DNA of 64,000 nucleotides from Plotosus lineatus (lineage: Eukaryota; Chordata; Actinopteri; Siluriformes; Plotosidae), in assembly GCA_024760905.1 (NCBI GenBank), contig CM045750.1, positions 17,461,919-17,525,918 on the forward strand. Direction: 5' to 3'. The notes beneath the pieces were generated by a model that saw only the letters and a program-made list of their open reading frames with translations, made no database searches and had not been told where the DNA came from. A program made the translations under genes and the position numbers. Of this stretch, positions 11,238 through 23,368 are shown piece by piece (position 1 is the first letter of the stretch; every line of letters begins with the position of its first letter).

Positions 11238-11784
11238 TACATACATATATAAGTCTGTAGTTTTGGGTTGTGGCAGATGAATCTAAAGGAAACAACAGCA
11301 CTATATTTTATTATCAATACTCTTCAGTTTTCTGTCGAGTCCATAGAGCACCTACAGTGAGGTAGCAGATCTACTCCTTTAATCAAATTGTGTTGTTATT
11401 TGTGTGACAATCAGTCTTCCTTTTGGAATACACAACTTTTCTTTTCCTTGTCTGTCTCCACCAGGCAGATTTGTCTTGTCGAAGCATATTATTGTATGTC
11501 TTCAAGACAAACAGTTTACCGTAGGCAAGATAGAGATTTTGTCAGTGTATGAATGCTGACTGTCAGCTTCTCTTCACTTCAGACTTCATGCAGCTGATTT
11601 GCACCAGACACAGATCCATAGATGCTGATTACCACTAGTGCTGCTGTAAAAACTCATCTGTGAGCAAATAGTCCTGCCATTCTATTTCAACTAAAAGAAA
11701 TGGGGTGAGATGTTCGTTAAGCTCAGTAAGGAGGGATGTTCTTTTAGTGTTTGCAAGAATAATTGGCAGTTGTGGGGAACATGA
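11238..11784. other. Intergenic, nothing recognised
   Basis: Single-copy looking sequence without ORFs or repeat signatures. Confidence 0.4.
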
Positions 11785-12105
11785 TGGGTAACATGGTGGC
11801 ATGTCCGCCTCACAGGAAGAAGGCCTGGCTTTTATTCCTGGGCATTTCTGTCTGGAGTTTTCAGGTTCTCCTTGTGTTTGGTTTGAGTTTCCTTTCAGTC
11901 AAAAAACATGTACAGTAGGCTGATGGGAAGTTCCAAATCCTCTGTGTGAGTGCGGTTGTATGTGTGTTGGCCCTAAAATGGCATAGCAAACTGACCATGA
12001 TGTACCCCGTTTTTGTCCTGAGTAGGCTGAATTGGGCACCAGCTCCACATGGCCTTAATTAGGATTAAACAGCTTAGAAAATAAACGAATGAATAGACAA
12101 ATAAG
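11785..12105 (+). repeat. F-type SINE, near full length
   Basis: Head GGTGGCATGTCCGCCTCACAGGAAGAAGG, through TTGTGTTTGG and CTTAATTAGGATTAAACAG, to a (GAAT) tail. Confidence 0.8.
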
Positions 12106-12189
12106 GCATGTCTGTCGAGCTCTGCTCTTGGAGAGAGCAAAGAACTTCATTCTACCGTTACCAGTATTTTGTTTCATGGATGAAATGTA

Positions 12190-12415
12190 CCACTTTTATC
12201 ATGTATAGGGTCACAGTGAGGCTAGAGTCAATCCTGGCCATTTCTGGGCGAAGGCACCCGAGTACCCCTGCAGCCAATTAGTCTAATGTTCATGTCTTTG
12301 TACGCCGGGACAAAACCATGACTACCCAGAGGAAACCCACACAAGCACAGGGAGAACATGCAAATTCCCGCTGTGAGATGAACATGCTAACCGCTGTGCC
12401 ACACGATGCTGCCAT
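12190..12415 (-). repeat. F-type SINE, partial reverse copy
   Basis: Contains CAATTAGTCTAATGTTCATG, GGGAGAACATGCAAATTCC and a head remnant near 12400. Confidence 0.7.
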
Positions 12416-12419
12416 AGTC

Positions 12420-13069
12420 TTTTTTTTTTTTTTTATGAGGCTGACTCAAGTATTTCAAGAACATGGCTTGTGATTGCTGCTTTATGGTTATAGCAAAAAT
12501 AGTTGTATAAGTTGGAGAATGTTTTTCTTTTGACCTCAGTCACAGCTCCTTCAAAGTTCATAGCATCACCATGCAGGCTCAGTGCAGACTCTCACTGTCC
12601 TGCTGTGACAAAGTGCTGACATTATGCAAGTGTGACAGAATTTCTCCAAGGGCAATTTCTAAAAAGATTTCAACAATGTGACAAGGAGAAATGTCACTGC
12701 TCGCTAATTATGTTTATGTTAATTGTTAATTAGGCTCTTAATGGGGTGATTTCAATTAACAATAGCAATGAAAACCTGTGAGGGGCAGAAGAACCATAAA
12801 CGAGGCCAGTAATCACAAACCACCTGTGATTAACATCATGGATTATTACATTAACATGGATTTATTGGTCTTGCTCATTTCACAATCCCATCATAGCATA
12901 AATTGAATTCATTCTTTATATAGTACAAATGTTCATAAAATTATGTACATTTACTGCATATAATCTGCAATAAAACAGAGTGACAACTTACTTTAAAAGT
13001 GCTCAAACATATAATTTGATAATGCTACTCACTTAATAGTGAAATTCAGGTTACTGTATGCTGTCGTGA
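12420..13069. other. Non-repetitive intergenic block, candidate regulatory element
   Basis: 12700-12860 is dense in homeodomain-type cores (CTAATTATG, GTTAATTAGGC, TCAATTAACA) and free of repeats. Function is inferred only from context. Confidence 0.3.
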
Positions 13070-14245
13070 GCTGGCGCAGTAACGTAAGGATCAGCATGTC
13101 GTCCTCACAGAAAGATGATCCTGGATTGGAGTCACGGGCTTAGGAAGGACATTTCTGTGTGGAGTTTGCATGCTGTCCTTGTGCTTGCATGGGTTTCCTC
13201 CAAATACAGCGGTACCTCACCTTACGAAATTAATCCGTTACAGAGCCTTTTTCTTAACCTGGATTTTTCGTAAATTGAACCGCATTTTAGATGTAAAACA
13301 TGTGATTCGTTCCAAGGCCCCCAATACTACCCCTAAACACTTTAAAAATTATAAAAGCATACCTTTTAAGACCTCCTTCTGCTTCAATATTGTACCGATG
13401 GAAAACGGTTTTGGCCATATTCCTTTGCGATATCACTTGAGCCCGTTTCTTCTTCTTACTCACACCGGAAATCACACGTGTGTGTGTGTGTGTGTGCGTG
13501 CGCACGCGCACACATGTGTTGACCGTGTCTTCTGAGCAGAGTTATAATCTTACAAATGTTTATGGAAGGTTAAAAGCCTGAGTCAAGAAATAAAGCATGA
13601 AGATGTAGCTCCATAATAGCCAATGGGAGGGAGCTGCGTCATCCCTCCTAGCCAATGGGAGGCCAGTGGGGTGGGATGTTGGGAGATAGAAAATAAGAGG
13701 GAGCTGCGTCATCCCTCCTAACCAATGGGAGTCCAGCGGGGCGGGATGTTGGGAGATAGGCAATGGGAGGTAGCTGAGTCACCCCTCCTAGCCAATGGGA
13801 GGCAAGCGGGGCAGGATGTTTGAACGTCATTGATGGGAGAGCAGCTCGTGCATTGTTTTAATGTTTGAATGGTGCGTTTTAATGTTTGAATAGCGCGTTT
13901 GGCGTGTTTCGTAAGGAGAACTGGTTTCGTATACAGAGACAAAAAATTTTGGAAAATGTTTTTCGTAACCTGGATTTCTCATTTTCTGGGACTATCATAA
14001 GGTGCGGTACCACTGTACTCTGGTTTTCCATAACACTCCAAATACATGCACATTAGGCTAACTATCTGTTCTAGATCTATACTAAGTATGACTTGAGTGT
14101 GAATGAGTTGGATTTATGTTAGTCCTGTGATCAACTGGAGAGCTGCTCATAGTGAACCCTGCCTTCACCAAAAGCCAGCTGAGACTGGCTCCAGTCTCTC
14201 CATCTTAAATGGATCTGTGAATGAGTGAATGAATGAACAAACGAA
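13070..14245 (+). repeat. F-type SINE split by family A copy 3
   Basis: 13070-13206 and 14016-14245 are the two halves of one forward SINE; removing the insert and one TA joins TTTCCTCCAAATA to CTCTGGTTTTCC, the expected family order. Confidence 0.85.
13207..14015 (+). mobile_element. Family A element, copy 3 (complete, nested)
   Basis: 809 bp with TA on both sides; left end CAGCGGTACCTCACCTTACG, right end ATAAGGTGCGGTACCACTG. Longest copy, with a TG/CG microsatellite (13476-13515) and the CCAAT minisatellite (13610-13850). A frame reading SQRNMAKTVFHRYNIEAEGG on the - strand is also open in copy 5. Confidence 0.92.
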
Positions 14246-14985
14246 TGAATGAATGGTGTTGGAATAGCAATAAATAAAATATTTATTTGGCAGATTCCTA
14301 GAATGTTGATGGGTGTATTGTTTGAAACCTGCTGCCTGTTGTGTGTACAACCTTGTTGTGGAGTTTTGAACAGGTTTTAAAAGTCCACTGACTCTGTCAG
14401 ATCTGTTTTGTTAGACATACAAATTTTATACACTTTTTGTAACACCTGATCTGCCCAGAATCATTAGATTTTCTTACACTAGTTTGATGTTTGGCCTTTG
14501 TTAAACCTACAGGAGCTCATTATATCATCCCTGGTATTATAAAACCTCTTTATGACAGCGTTATGTGGAGCCATACAGCAGCCATTGATCAATTGAGTAT
14601 CACAGAAATATCATTGAGGAGTTCCAGTATTGATCATCCATGCAGCATAAATTGTGCATAATGAAATACATTTAAGTGATACACAGCTTAATATAAATGA
14701 CCATTATAACACACCATAGTTGGTAATTTTAACCCATGGAATACTCGTGGAGCAACAATACCCCCCCCCCAAAGTGACATAATCTCATTCGACTGTTTTC
14801 CACCTGTGAATAAACAAGCAGAAAGTGACATATTCCATGATAAAACTCCGCACATATTAAATTCTCTTCACTGGTTCCTTTTGGTGAAGTGCTGCTCCTG
14901 TTTGTCTGTCATTTGACTTTTTACGAAGGGATTCTGTAAAAACAGTGTCTGGTTTTAGGCTTAAAACCTTGGGTTTCGTGCCAAG
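14246..14985. other. Intergenic, nothing recognised
   Basis: Single-copy looking, AT-rich; a C10 run lies at 14761. Confidence 0.4.
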
Positions 14986-16501
14986 TACCATGTTTTCCAG
15001 GCCATACGGTGCACCGGATTATAAAGCGCAACAGCAACAACTGTCACGATCACGCACAAGGCGCACCTGATTATTAGGCGCATTAAGCAAAACAAAAGTC
15101 AGATAAATCAAACTTGATTCAACTCATTCACAATAACTCAAATCATTGGTCAGCTGTAACACATAAAATATAAAATAATACACTTCACAATAACCCTCAA
15201 CATTGTTCAGTTGTAACAAAAAAAAACCATAAATTCACTTTTTCAGTTCATTCCTTTTCCACAAATCCATCAAATTCTTCATCTTCAGTGTCCGAGTTTA
15301 ACAGTTCAGCGATTTGGACATAAATCCTGGATCCTATATTATTTTTTATTATCATATTGTATTATTATATTTTATTATCTATTATTCCTCGCACACGGAG
15401 TCGCAGATCACTAGAAATAGAATAGTCTGTCTTCCTTTCGGCTTTTTCCCTTTTACTCAGGAGTTGCCACAGCGACTCATGTGATTCGCACATTTGATTT
15501 GGCAGAGGTTTTTACGTCGGATACCCTTCCTGTCACAACCCTTTTAGCAAGGGACAGAAACACGCTGACGACTTTGCAGCCTACTCTTTACAAAAGTCAG
15601 CAATGGTTCTTTTACATGCCTCTCATCATAGACAGTGAGAGACATGGCCCACCTTTGATAACCCAGTTAGCTGCACTGGGGGGGACAGTGACAACCTTGT
15701 GGGGAGTGTGACTCAAACCCCCAACCTTTGGATCAGCGATCCAGCGCCCTATACCACTAGACCACCACTGCCCCGTGAGAAATAGAAATAGAATAGATTA
15801 GGTGGAAAAAGTCTTCCGAAAAGTCTTCCGGGTTGTGACCTAAACTTTTCTCAGCCACGCTCCCTTAAAGCAATGATGTCATCACAGTAACAAACATGGC
15901 AGCACTCATTGGCAGTGTGAGTATTGTATTCATTACATAATGGAGGTCATTACTCTTAAGGAGCTGTATCAGTGTAACTGAAGATTCAAGAAGGTGAATC
16001 CGAGGTCTCAGGAGGAGACCTGTAGCAGGGTTTTATCCTAGTGATGAATGTGAGACTCTCATTAAGCCAGCTGAGCATCCTGAGACGCAGAAGCATCCTC
16101 CTAACAAGACAGATGGTCGGTAGAGACGGAGATTAAGTGGAAAAAGTCTTCTGGTCTCGTGACATAAACTTCTCTCAGCCACTCATGTGTTACTTAGCGA
16201 GTCACCTGACTATGATAGCCGTAATGCCTGTATTTAGATATAAAGCCTGAATCCCTCTAACTTGCGACTTGTTGATACCAATATCTAGTAGCTGGAGTTC
16301 GTTGGTTAATTCACCAGAATGATGGTAAGCGCTGAATTAGTTTGTGTCACTTGGGTTTTGACAGTATCGGTGAGATGGGCACGCAGTTTCATCCACACAT
16401 AAGGCGCACTGGATTATAAGGTGCACTGCTGTAAAAAAAATTTTTTTTTTTTTTACACTTAAAGGCTTTTGAGTGCGCCTTATGGTCCGAAAAATACGGT
16501 A
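14986..16501. mobile_element. Element I: DNA element with long degenerate terminal inverted repeats
   Basis: Left end TACCATGTTTTCCAGGCCAT and, on the - strand, right end TACCGTATTTTTCGGACCAT; both continue into ANGGNGCAC and GGATTATAA. This end pattern is common in fish genomes; I do not assign the superfamily with certainty (hAT is my guess). Interior carries a direct repeat of TGGAAAAAGTCTTC (15801 and 16139) and a nested SINE at 15426-15783. Confidence 0.7.
15426..15783 (-). repeat. tRNA-derived SINE family D, copy with perfect target duplication
   Basis: Flanked by AGAAATAGAATAG at 15413-15425 and 15784-15796 (13 bp, identical). Read on the - strand the head has TGGTCTAGTGG (perfect A box) and a weak B box. 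The tail is CTTTCGGCTTTTTCCC on the + strand. It lies inside element I. Confidence 0.9.
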
Positions 16502-16539
16502 GTTCTTGCACCAATAATACGTTGGGGTGAGGTGGTGTT

Positions 16540-16955
16540 TGCAGACAACTCACCAAAGGATTCCAAAATGAACCATTTTCAGAGCATGTCCTGTGCCAAT
16601 GTTATATTATGGTCTCTGCAGTGTTTGCGCTTGTTGTTTGTGCAAACATATGCTTTGCACTCTGCCATTTTTCTGACAACACAGCTCAGATGTGGCCTAT
16701 AGTGTGTTATTTTAGACTGGTGTCTGTTGCACAGAATCCCAGCCAATAGGACAAAACAGTGAAACCACACTATTACCAGGGCTGAGACAGCTAATGATAC
16801 AGGCAAGGTGCCCAGTCGTAATAATGGTGTGGCAGCACTTGCACATACTTGACAAGAAGCCAGGACTAACCTTGCCTGGTGAAACCACTGATGTCATAAA
16901 TGATCGTTTAAAAGGGCGAGTAATATAAATTCACCACAGGTACCCTTTAAAGGCT
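16540..16955 (+). repeat. Dispersed repeat K, copy 1
   Basis: Aligns by eye with 19735-20135 (CTGTGCCAATGTTA, GACACAGCTCAG-type, GCAGCACTTGCAC, ACCCTTTAA). About 400 bp, no ORF, no terminal repeats seen. Unidentified family. Confidence 0.65.
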
Positions 16956-17644
16956 TTTTTGTCCTGTAAGAATTATATCACTTTCTGATGAACATTGTAT
17001 AATTTGAAGGAAAACAACTACAGTAAACAGCTTTCTAATCCTCCTCCCTCAAACCCATGCCAGTCCCTTCTGTCGTAGCGCCATAAAAGACAGATTGTTC
17101 GTGAAAAGGGCTTTCACAAATTCAAACTATTATATAATTGCTTGCGAGGAAAAAAAAAATCTTGAGTTAGCTAAAGCACACATTTCACACAATCACAACA
17201 TTTCAGTTGGTTAATTGAATTTGATAACATGGGAAGCACTTGAAGAAGAGCTGAATATTGGGCTGGAGTATTTCTGAGACTCATCCTTACACCTTTCGCA
17301 AGAGCAGAGTGTACTTCTGGACATTGCATAAAGGAACACCAGACACCATCAAGAAGATCAAAGGGTGCAACTGAGCTGACAAGAATGAAGTGGGTGTGGC
17401 TCTCTGGAATATTTTACCCCCTCCATTGATAATCCCTAATGGCTGAACTGAGTATGTGTTGTAAAGTGAATGTTCATTCATAGCATCATTGTCATGCATT
17501 CATTTATAAAGTGGGTCAAGTTTTCTGAAGCAGCTACTTATACGTGAGCAGTAAACTGAGTCATTAATTATCAACAAAAAAAAAATCAATAAATGAGTAA
17601 TTCAAGTTTAAGGATGCCAGATTTCTAGGGATCTATGTGAACAT
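16956..17644. other. Intergenic, nothing recognised
   Basis: No repeat or coding signal; an A9 run at 17150. Confidence 0.4.
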
Positions 17645-18640
17645 TTAATAAAATCAGGCCCCTCAATCATTCATTTATTCATTCATTTACACATTTGCTG
17701 AACCTCTTGATTTTATCAGGTTCCAAAGAGGCTGAAGCCTATCTCAGCCAACTCTGGACAAAGGAAAGGTACACCTTGAACAGCTCATCAATGTGTCGAA
17801 AGGTAAAACACACACAACCATTCGCATTTACTATCACACCCCGGGGCAATTAGGAACAACTCATTAATCCAGTGCTTCTCAATTATTTTCTGTGGCGCCC
17901 CCCCCAGGAAGAAAAAAAATATTTCACGCCTCCCCACTGTATACAAGTGACTGTATATAATATTATTTGTCTATAAAATTGTTATTAGTACACATCTGCA
18001 TACCATTGTATCTATATTAACATTAAAAACAAAAGAAAAGAAAGACATATAGTTCAACTTACAATAAAGAAAAACTTAATTAACAGTGTTTTTTTAATCT
18101 GTAATTGAAAAGATTTAAAGTGCACCAATGTGCCTGAAATATAAAAATACATCCTTATTTAAACTCATTCTACTTACTTATGTCTTAATATCTCCGTCTC
18201 TCTCCATCTTTCTCTTCATTCCGGTGAGAAAATTTTGTGTTGTTTCTTGAGGGGTTGTTTACTTCACTTCATATCTTCGTGCGAAAAACCACGACAGTGA
18301 TAGCGCCACTGCCAACTAGTGTACTGGAGGTGCAATTACACTTAACTCTTGTACACAATTCTCGAAAAGCATGTTCTCCAGGGTCATACGCACTCCCCCC
18401 AGCATCACACCGTGCCCCCCCCCCCCCCCCCGGCATCAGACAGTGCCCCCCAAGGCACCCCACTATTTGAGAAGCACTGCATTAACCTATGTGAGACCTA
18501 TGAATATGGAAAGGAACTGGAATAAACAGAGAAAACACTCACAGTTCCAGTTTTTGCCTTTGCTATGCCCAGGACTTAATCCAAGAATGCTCTTGCAGTG
18601 AGGCAGACATGATAACTGCTACAGCACCATACCGCCTGCC
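17645..18640 (-). repeat. F-type SINE split by hAT element G
   Basis: 17660-17869 and 18488-18640 are halves of one reverse SINE (GGGGCAATTAGGAACAACTC before the insert, CTATGTGAGACC after). Confidence 0.75.
17870..18479. mobile_element. Non-autonomous hAT element (G) with 8-bp target duplication
   Basis: 610 bp. Left CAGTGCTTCTCAATTATTTT; right end on the - strand CAGTGCTTCTCAAATAGTGG. Flanks CATTAATC (17862-17869) and CATTAACC (18480-18487) differ at one base, the 8-bp duplication typical of hAT. Ends resemble the Charlie group. No transposase. Confidence 0.88.
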
Positions 18641-18663
18641 ATCCCAGTCAAAGTTTTTATATA

Positions 18664-19275
18664 CAGTGGAACCTCAATTTAGAAAAGCCCTAACTAACGA
18701 AAAATCCAGGTTACAAAAAACATTTTCCTAAATTTTTGTCTATGGATACGAAACAAGTTCACCTTACGAAAGCACCATCTCAAAAATTCAAACAATGTAC
18801 AAGTTGCTCTCCCATTGAATATCTCCCAACATTCTGCCCCTCTGGCCTCCCATTGGCTGTCTCCCAACATCCTGCCCCACTGGCCTACCATTGGCTAGGA
18901 GGGATGACGCAGCTCCCTCCCATTGGCTAGGAGGGATGACACAGCTCCCTCCCATTAACTAGGAGGGATGACACAGCTCCCTTGAGCAGCAGCTTGTTTC
19001 ATGAGTTTTTCGAGTGTGCTCATTGCAATTATATTTTTTGGCTCAGGATTTAAACCTTGCCTAAACATTTGTAAAATTATAACTCTGCTAAGAAGACATG
19101 GTCAACACAAAGTAAGTACCTTAAAAGGTATGCTTTTATCATTTTTAAAGGGTAGTATTGGGGGCCTTGGAACAAATCACACGTTTTACATGTAAAATGC
19201 AGTTCAACTTTCGAAAAGTCCAGGTTACGAAACCACTTCTGGAACGGATTAATTTCGTAAATTGAGGTACCGCTG
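18664..19275 (-). mobile_element. Family A element, copy 4 (complete)
   Basis: 612 bp flanked by TA; opposite orientation to copies 1-3. Left CAGTGGAACCTCAATTTAG, right ATTGAGGTACCGCTG. Short CCAAT minisatellite (18805-18975). Confidence 0.88.
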
Positions 19276-19341
19276 TATTTACACATAAACAAGGTCTTTA
19301 ATTTAATTGTTCAGTACAGCAGCTTTATGTGTTGATAAGAC

Positions 19342-19345
<4 letters not shown>

Positions 19346-19386
<41 letters not shown>
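19346..19386. repeat. (TG)n microsatellite
   Basis: About 20 uninterrupted TG units. Confidence 0.95.
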
Positions 19387-19387
<1 letters not shown>

Positions 19388-19734
19388 TTGACTGTATATA
19401 ATGTATAACGAATTTCATATAAAACTTAGGTATATTGATAAATTCTCCAGCACTGTTTTAGGTAGTGAACGTGGAACGTGGCCCTATTTGTAGGCAGTGG
19501 TGGTTCAGCAGTTAAAGGCTACAGGTATTGGTCATCCTCACAGCATAATTTTGTTTAATGTAACACATTCAAGCACCACAGAGCTTATTTTACCATAAAT
19601 TATCATAAAAGTATTATACTGTGGAAAATTGTAGGTGATAAAATGCCCAAAAGAAGACACTTATGCTTCGTGACAATTAAATGTGCCTGGCGATCACTCT
19701 CCGTGAGCAGGTCGGGTCAAAATGGACTTGGCAG

Positions 19735-20135
19735 ACTATTCAGTTGTGTCTGAAAGAAAACGTTTCTAGAGTGCAGTCTGTGCCAATGTTACATGATTTC
19801 TGAGCTTGTTGATCGTTCCACTGTATGCTTTGCAAACCGCCATTTTCCTGGCGACACAGCTCAGCACTGGCCCATAATAAGGAGTCATCTTAGATTGTTG
19901 TCAGCCAATAAGACAAAACAATGAGTTCAAATCACTGCCAGGGCTGGAGCAGCCAAGAACGAGAGCAACGTGTAGCTATGCATCTCTAGTAGTACAAGTA
20001 GTGAAGCAGCACTTGCACGTACTACACAACGTGCAAGGACTGTTGTTGCCTGATGGAACTGCAATTGTGACAAATGGTCATTTTAAAGAGCTAGTAATAC
20101 AAATTTACCGCAATCACCCTTTAAGGATCTGGTAA
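19735..20135 (+). repeat. Dispersed repeat K, copy 2
   Basis: Partner of 16540-16955 in the same orientation, diverged with small indels. Confidence 0.65.
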
Positions 20136-20209
20136 GATCATTCCAATGTTTGTAGTTCAAGCCCCAGTGCACCAAGCTGCTACTGTTTGGCCTTTTTGGC
20201 AAGGCCCTT

Positions 20210-20340
20210 CATCTTCAACTACTCTGTTGTTTAAAAAAATGATACCCTTCCCCCGCCCAGAGTCAGCTGAGATGAGACAGCCTCCTTGCAACCCTAATTA
20301 GGATTAATCGGCTTAGAAAATGAATGAATGAATGAATAAA
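20210..20340 (+). repeat. F-type SINE 3' part
   Basis: CAGAGTCAGCTGAGATGAG, CCTAATTAGGATTAATCGG and a (GAAT)n tail. Confidence 0.75.
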
Positions 20341-21102
20341 CACATTGAAAGTTATTTCTAGTTAATCACTAATGCTTATCATGTTGTTGCACATGTTGTT
20401 GCGTTTTTTTATGTGGCGTTTACTGTGCATATGATAATAACTTGGGCAAGGTCATCATTACAGATGTTTAAATGTAATGTAATGTGATTTGATTGTTCTC
20501 TCTGAATGGTGCTGCCACAAATGAATATTGATTGATTGATCAGATGATCGTGCTTTTATGTGAACTTTGCAGTACCCCAGAGCACTGTCCTCTCACCCCG
20601 CCGCCATAAAAGTGCGATTCGTCAGCAGATTTACAGCATGAGATCTGTCTGTTAATTAAGCGTATAGGGCTCCAGGTTCCAATGCATTTAAACTACTCCT
20701 GTCTGGCACAAGGCACAATTTAAAGTCACAAGTGCAGCAGGAGATACCATACACACTGTGCATAAATACCCACAAACGGGCAGAAGATGGAAAAATCAGC
20801 AAGGGGCGTTGGAGAGAAACTAATTCCGCTTGTCATCGGTATGTCTGTTTGCCTCACTTGCCTGGGAATGTTTATCACCGAGTCAAATAACCGTATTGCA
20901 TATTGACCGAGACACTGTAATCACAAGCGGACACAATAACCAAGACCCACAAACAGTAATCAGAATGATCTCCCTGAGGCCACACATTTTTCTCATCTCT
21001 ATAAAGGCTCTGGTGTTTATAGTAGAGGAAGATTATTCATGGTTGCCACCAGCAGAAATCAACATAGCACTTCAGGAAACTGATCATTTAATAACTATCA
21101 AG
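20341..21102. other. Intergenic, nothing recognised
   Basis: A 108-codon open frame at 20830-21156 runs into the following SINE, has no motif and is not accepted as a gene. Confidence 0.4.
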
Positions 21103-21112
21103 CTTAAAGACG

Positions 21113-21411
21113 ATAGTGCGGCCGGTGGTGTAGTTGTTAGGGTGCTGGGCTCATGATCGGGAGGTTGTGAGTTCAAATCCCACTGTGCTAAGACCCCTGG
21201 GAAAGGTCTCAACCACAAGTGTGCCTCTGTTCACCCAGCAGTAAAAATGTACTGGGAAGGTAACCTGCGATGGACTAGCGTCCCATCCAGGAGGAGTTCA
21301 ACTCCTGGTCGCTTCACGCTATGGAAACCGGGGATAAGCACCGGCCTGACACCGGCCTGACACCTGACACCGGCCTGGTGGGTAAAAACCCAACAGACAA
21401 AAAACTTTTAC
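21113..21411 (+). repeat. tRNA-derived SINE family E, copy 2
   Basis: Flanked by CTTAAAGACG at 21103-21112 and 21412-21421 (10 bp, identical). Head TGTAGTTGTTAGG (A box) and GAGTTCAAATCC (B box); tail ends in ACTTTTAC. Confidence 0.88.
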
Positions 21412-21472
21412 CTTAAAGACGCACGGTTTTATGAAATAGACTGCAAGTTTGTTCTTTTTATTTCTGGAACTA

Positions 21473-21988
21473 CAGGGAGCCCTCGTTACTTCGCGCTTCA
21501 ATTAATGTGGCTTCAGTGCATCGCATTTTTTTTTTTTTTTTTTTTTTAATATTCATCGAATTAAAAAATAAGGAAATTAAGGAAGAAGAGGGGAAAGGTT
21601 AAAGGAAAATGCCACAAAAACAAGACCAATTATGTAAAAAAAAATAATAAATAAAAACCTAAACAAACACAAAACAAAACACAACCCAAAACCTCCCATC
21701 AAAACTCGTTACATTTTTGTGAGGTGCGCATCTGCGTGTGTGCGCGCGTCTGTATGTGTGTTTATAAATTATTTACATCTTATGTATTATTTTTGAATGT
21801 TTAATTGTTATTATAAACATTTATAGCATTGAATATGTATTTATTGATATTATATACTGTACCCATATACATGTCTGTATACAAAAGTCAGGGGGGAGGG
21901 TTGGGGGGGGGGTGATCCTACTTCGTGGATTTCGGTGGTCGCGGCGGGATTTCGGTCCCAATTAACCACGGAAAGTGAGAGATCCCTG
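21473..21988 (+). mobile_element. Family B element, copy 2 (complete)
   Basis: 516 bp with TA on both sides. Left CAGGGAGCCCTCGTTACTTC, right GAAAGTGAGAGATCCCTG. Non-autonomous; ends resemble pogo/Tigger elements. Confidence 0.88.
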
Positions 21989-21994
21989 TATTTA

Positions 21995-22115
21995 TATTTG
22001 TGGCTTAGTGGATAGTACATACAGTACAACTCACACCAAGAAGGTCTCGGCCTTCCATTGTGATGTTTGAATATACAGTATTGTAAACTTTACATGTCAT
22101 GAAAACAATTTCACA

Positions 22116-22173
<58 letters not shown>

Positions 22174-22570
22174 CGAGAATGTCATATTCACAGCAAGAGG
22201 GTCCTTGAGTGAATTCCCAGGCTTGATGAGGACATTTTGGACATTGTGGATGTGGTCTTTGCATCTCTCCACCAAGTCCTTGCATGGGTTTGCTCCGGGT
22301 ACTCCGGTGTCTTCTTTCATTGCTCATTTTCTGTTACGGCTTAACCCTAATTAGGGTCGCATGGAGGCTGGCGTCCATCCCTGCCAAGGCCTGAAAGTCA
22401 ACAATGCTCAGGTTTCTCCCCACATTTCAAAAGACATGTGCAGTAGGCGACCTGTCTGTTCCAAATGGCGGCTAGGTGTTAGTGGGAATAGTTGTTTGTG
22501 TGCCTTGCCTTTTCTCACAGTAAGCCGAGATAGGCTCTGGCCTCCCTGCACCCGTAGTAGAGTTGAGGCA
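21995..22570 (+). repeat. F-type SINE fragments with a (CA)28 microsatellite
   Basis: 22010-22070 and 22190-22320 are one decayed copy split by CA repeats at about 22117-22172; 22320-22565 carries further F-type pieces (GGGTCGCATGGAGGCTGGCG, AAGACATGTGCAGTAGG). Confidence 0.65.
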
Positions 22571-22852
22571 AAAGGTAAAGTCTGTTGGGCTTTTACACCC
22601 AAGCCGCCTGGCTCATCAGGCCTAGAGCTTATCCCCAATAAGCTCGGCATAAAGCAACCAGCAGTTCAAATCTTCCAGTATGAATGCTAGTCCATCACAG
22701 GGTTCCTTCCCATTTTATACTGCTGGGTGGACAGACTTGTGGTTAGTTAAGACCTTTCGCAGGGATGTTACCACAGTGAATTCTGACGGGGCTTCAAACC
22801 CATGACCTCGCAATCATAAGCCCAGCACCTGAAGCACTACACCACCAGCCCT
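22571..22852 (-). repeat. tRNA-derived SINE family E, copy 3
   Basis: Reverse copy, more diverged: GGGCTTTTACACCCAAGCCG at the tail side and a head near 22845. Confidence 0.75.
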
Positions 22853-23029
22853 ACACTCAGTAAAAAAAAAAAAAGTATAGTAGTTCTTGAAATGAATGAA
22901 TGAATAAATTAATTTGAATGAATAAATTTGAATGGGATGAAAATTACATTTTACATTTCCAGTGCATGGTTTTCTGACCAAAAAAAAAAAAATGTTAGCT
23001 ACCCCAGACATATGTATATTAATATTCAT

Positions 23030-23331
23030 ATGAAGTAATGCAGTGTAATTACCCCCTTGGGTTTGCTTATTAACTGGGTTTCAGGAGCTGACATTAGAAC
23101 AAAGGAAAGCATGCCCCCATCTGGCACATCTTAGCACCAACCAGCAGAAGATGCTTTCTTCAAGAAAACTCTGATTGTGTTATTATATTAGTTTTAAATA
23201 AATAAATAGATAAATAAATAAATAACCTTGAACATAGAGAGTCCTCATTATTTGCATGTACATGGTAGTATTCTCTCTTTATTTCTTCTCTTCTGTCCTT
23301 TCCTTCTCTCTCTCTTTCTCTCTCTCCCTGT

Positions 23332-23368
<37 letters not shown>

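Noticed and set aside
20830..21156. 108-codon ORF on the + strand
   Set aside because: No recognisable motif; its end lies in a SINE; no splice or promoter context.
21113..21190. tRNA gene at the head of SINE E
   Set aside because: A and B boxes are present but there is no full cloverleaf, and the sequence continues as a SINE with target duplications. The same holds for heads at 6540, 15783 and 37409.
22361..22690. 109-codon ORF on the + strand
   Set aside because: Spans the joined pieces of F-type and E SINEs.
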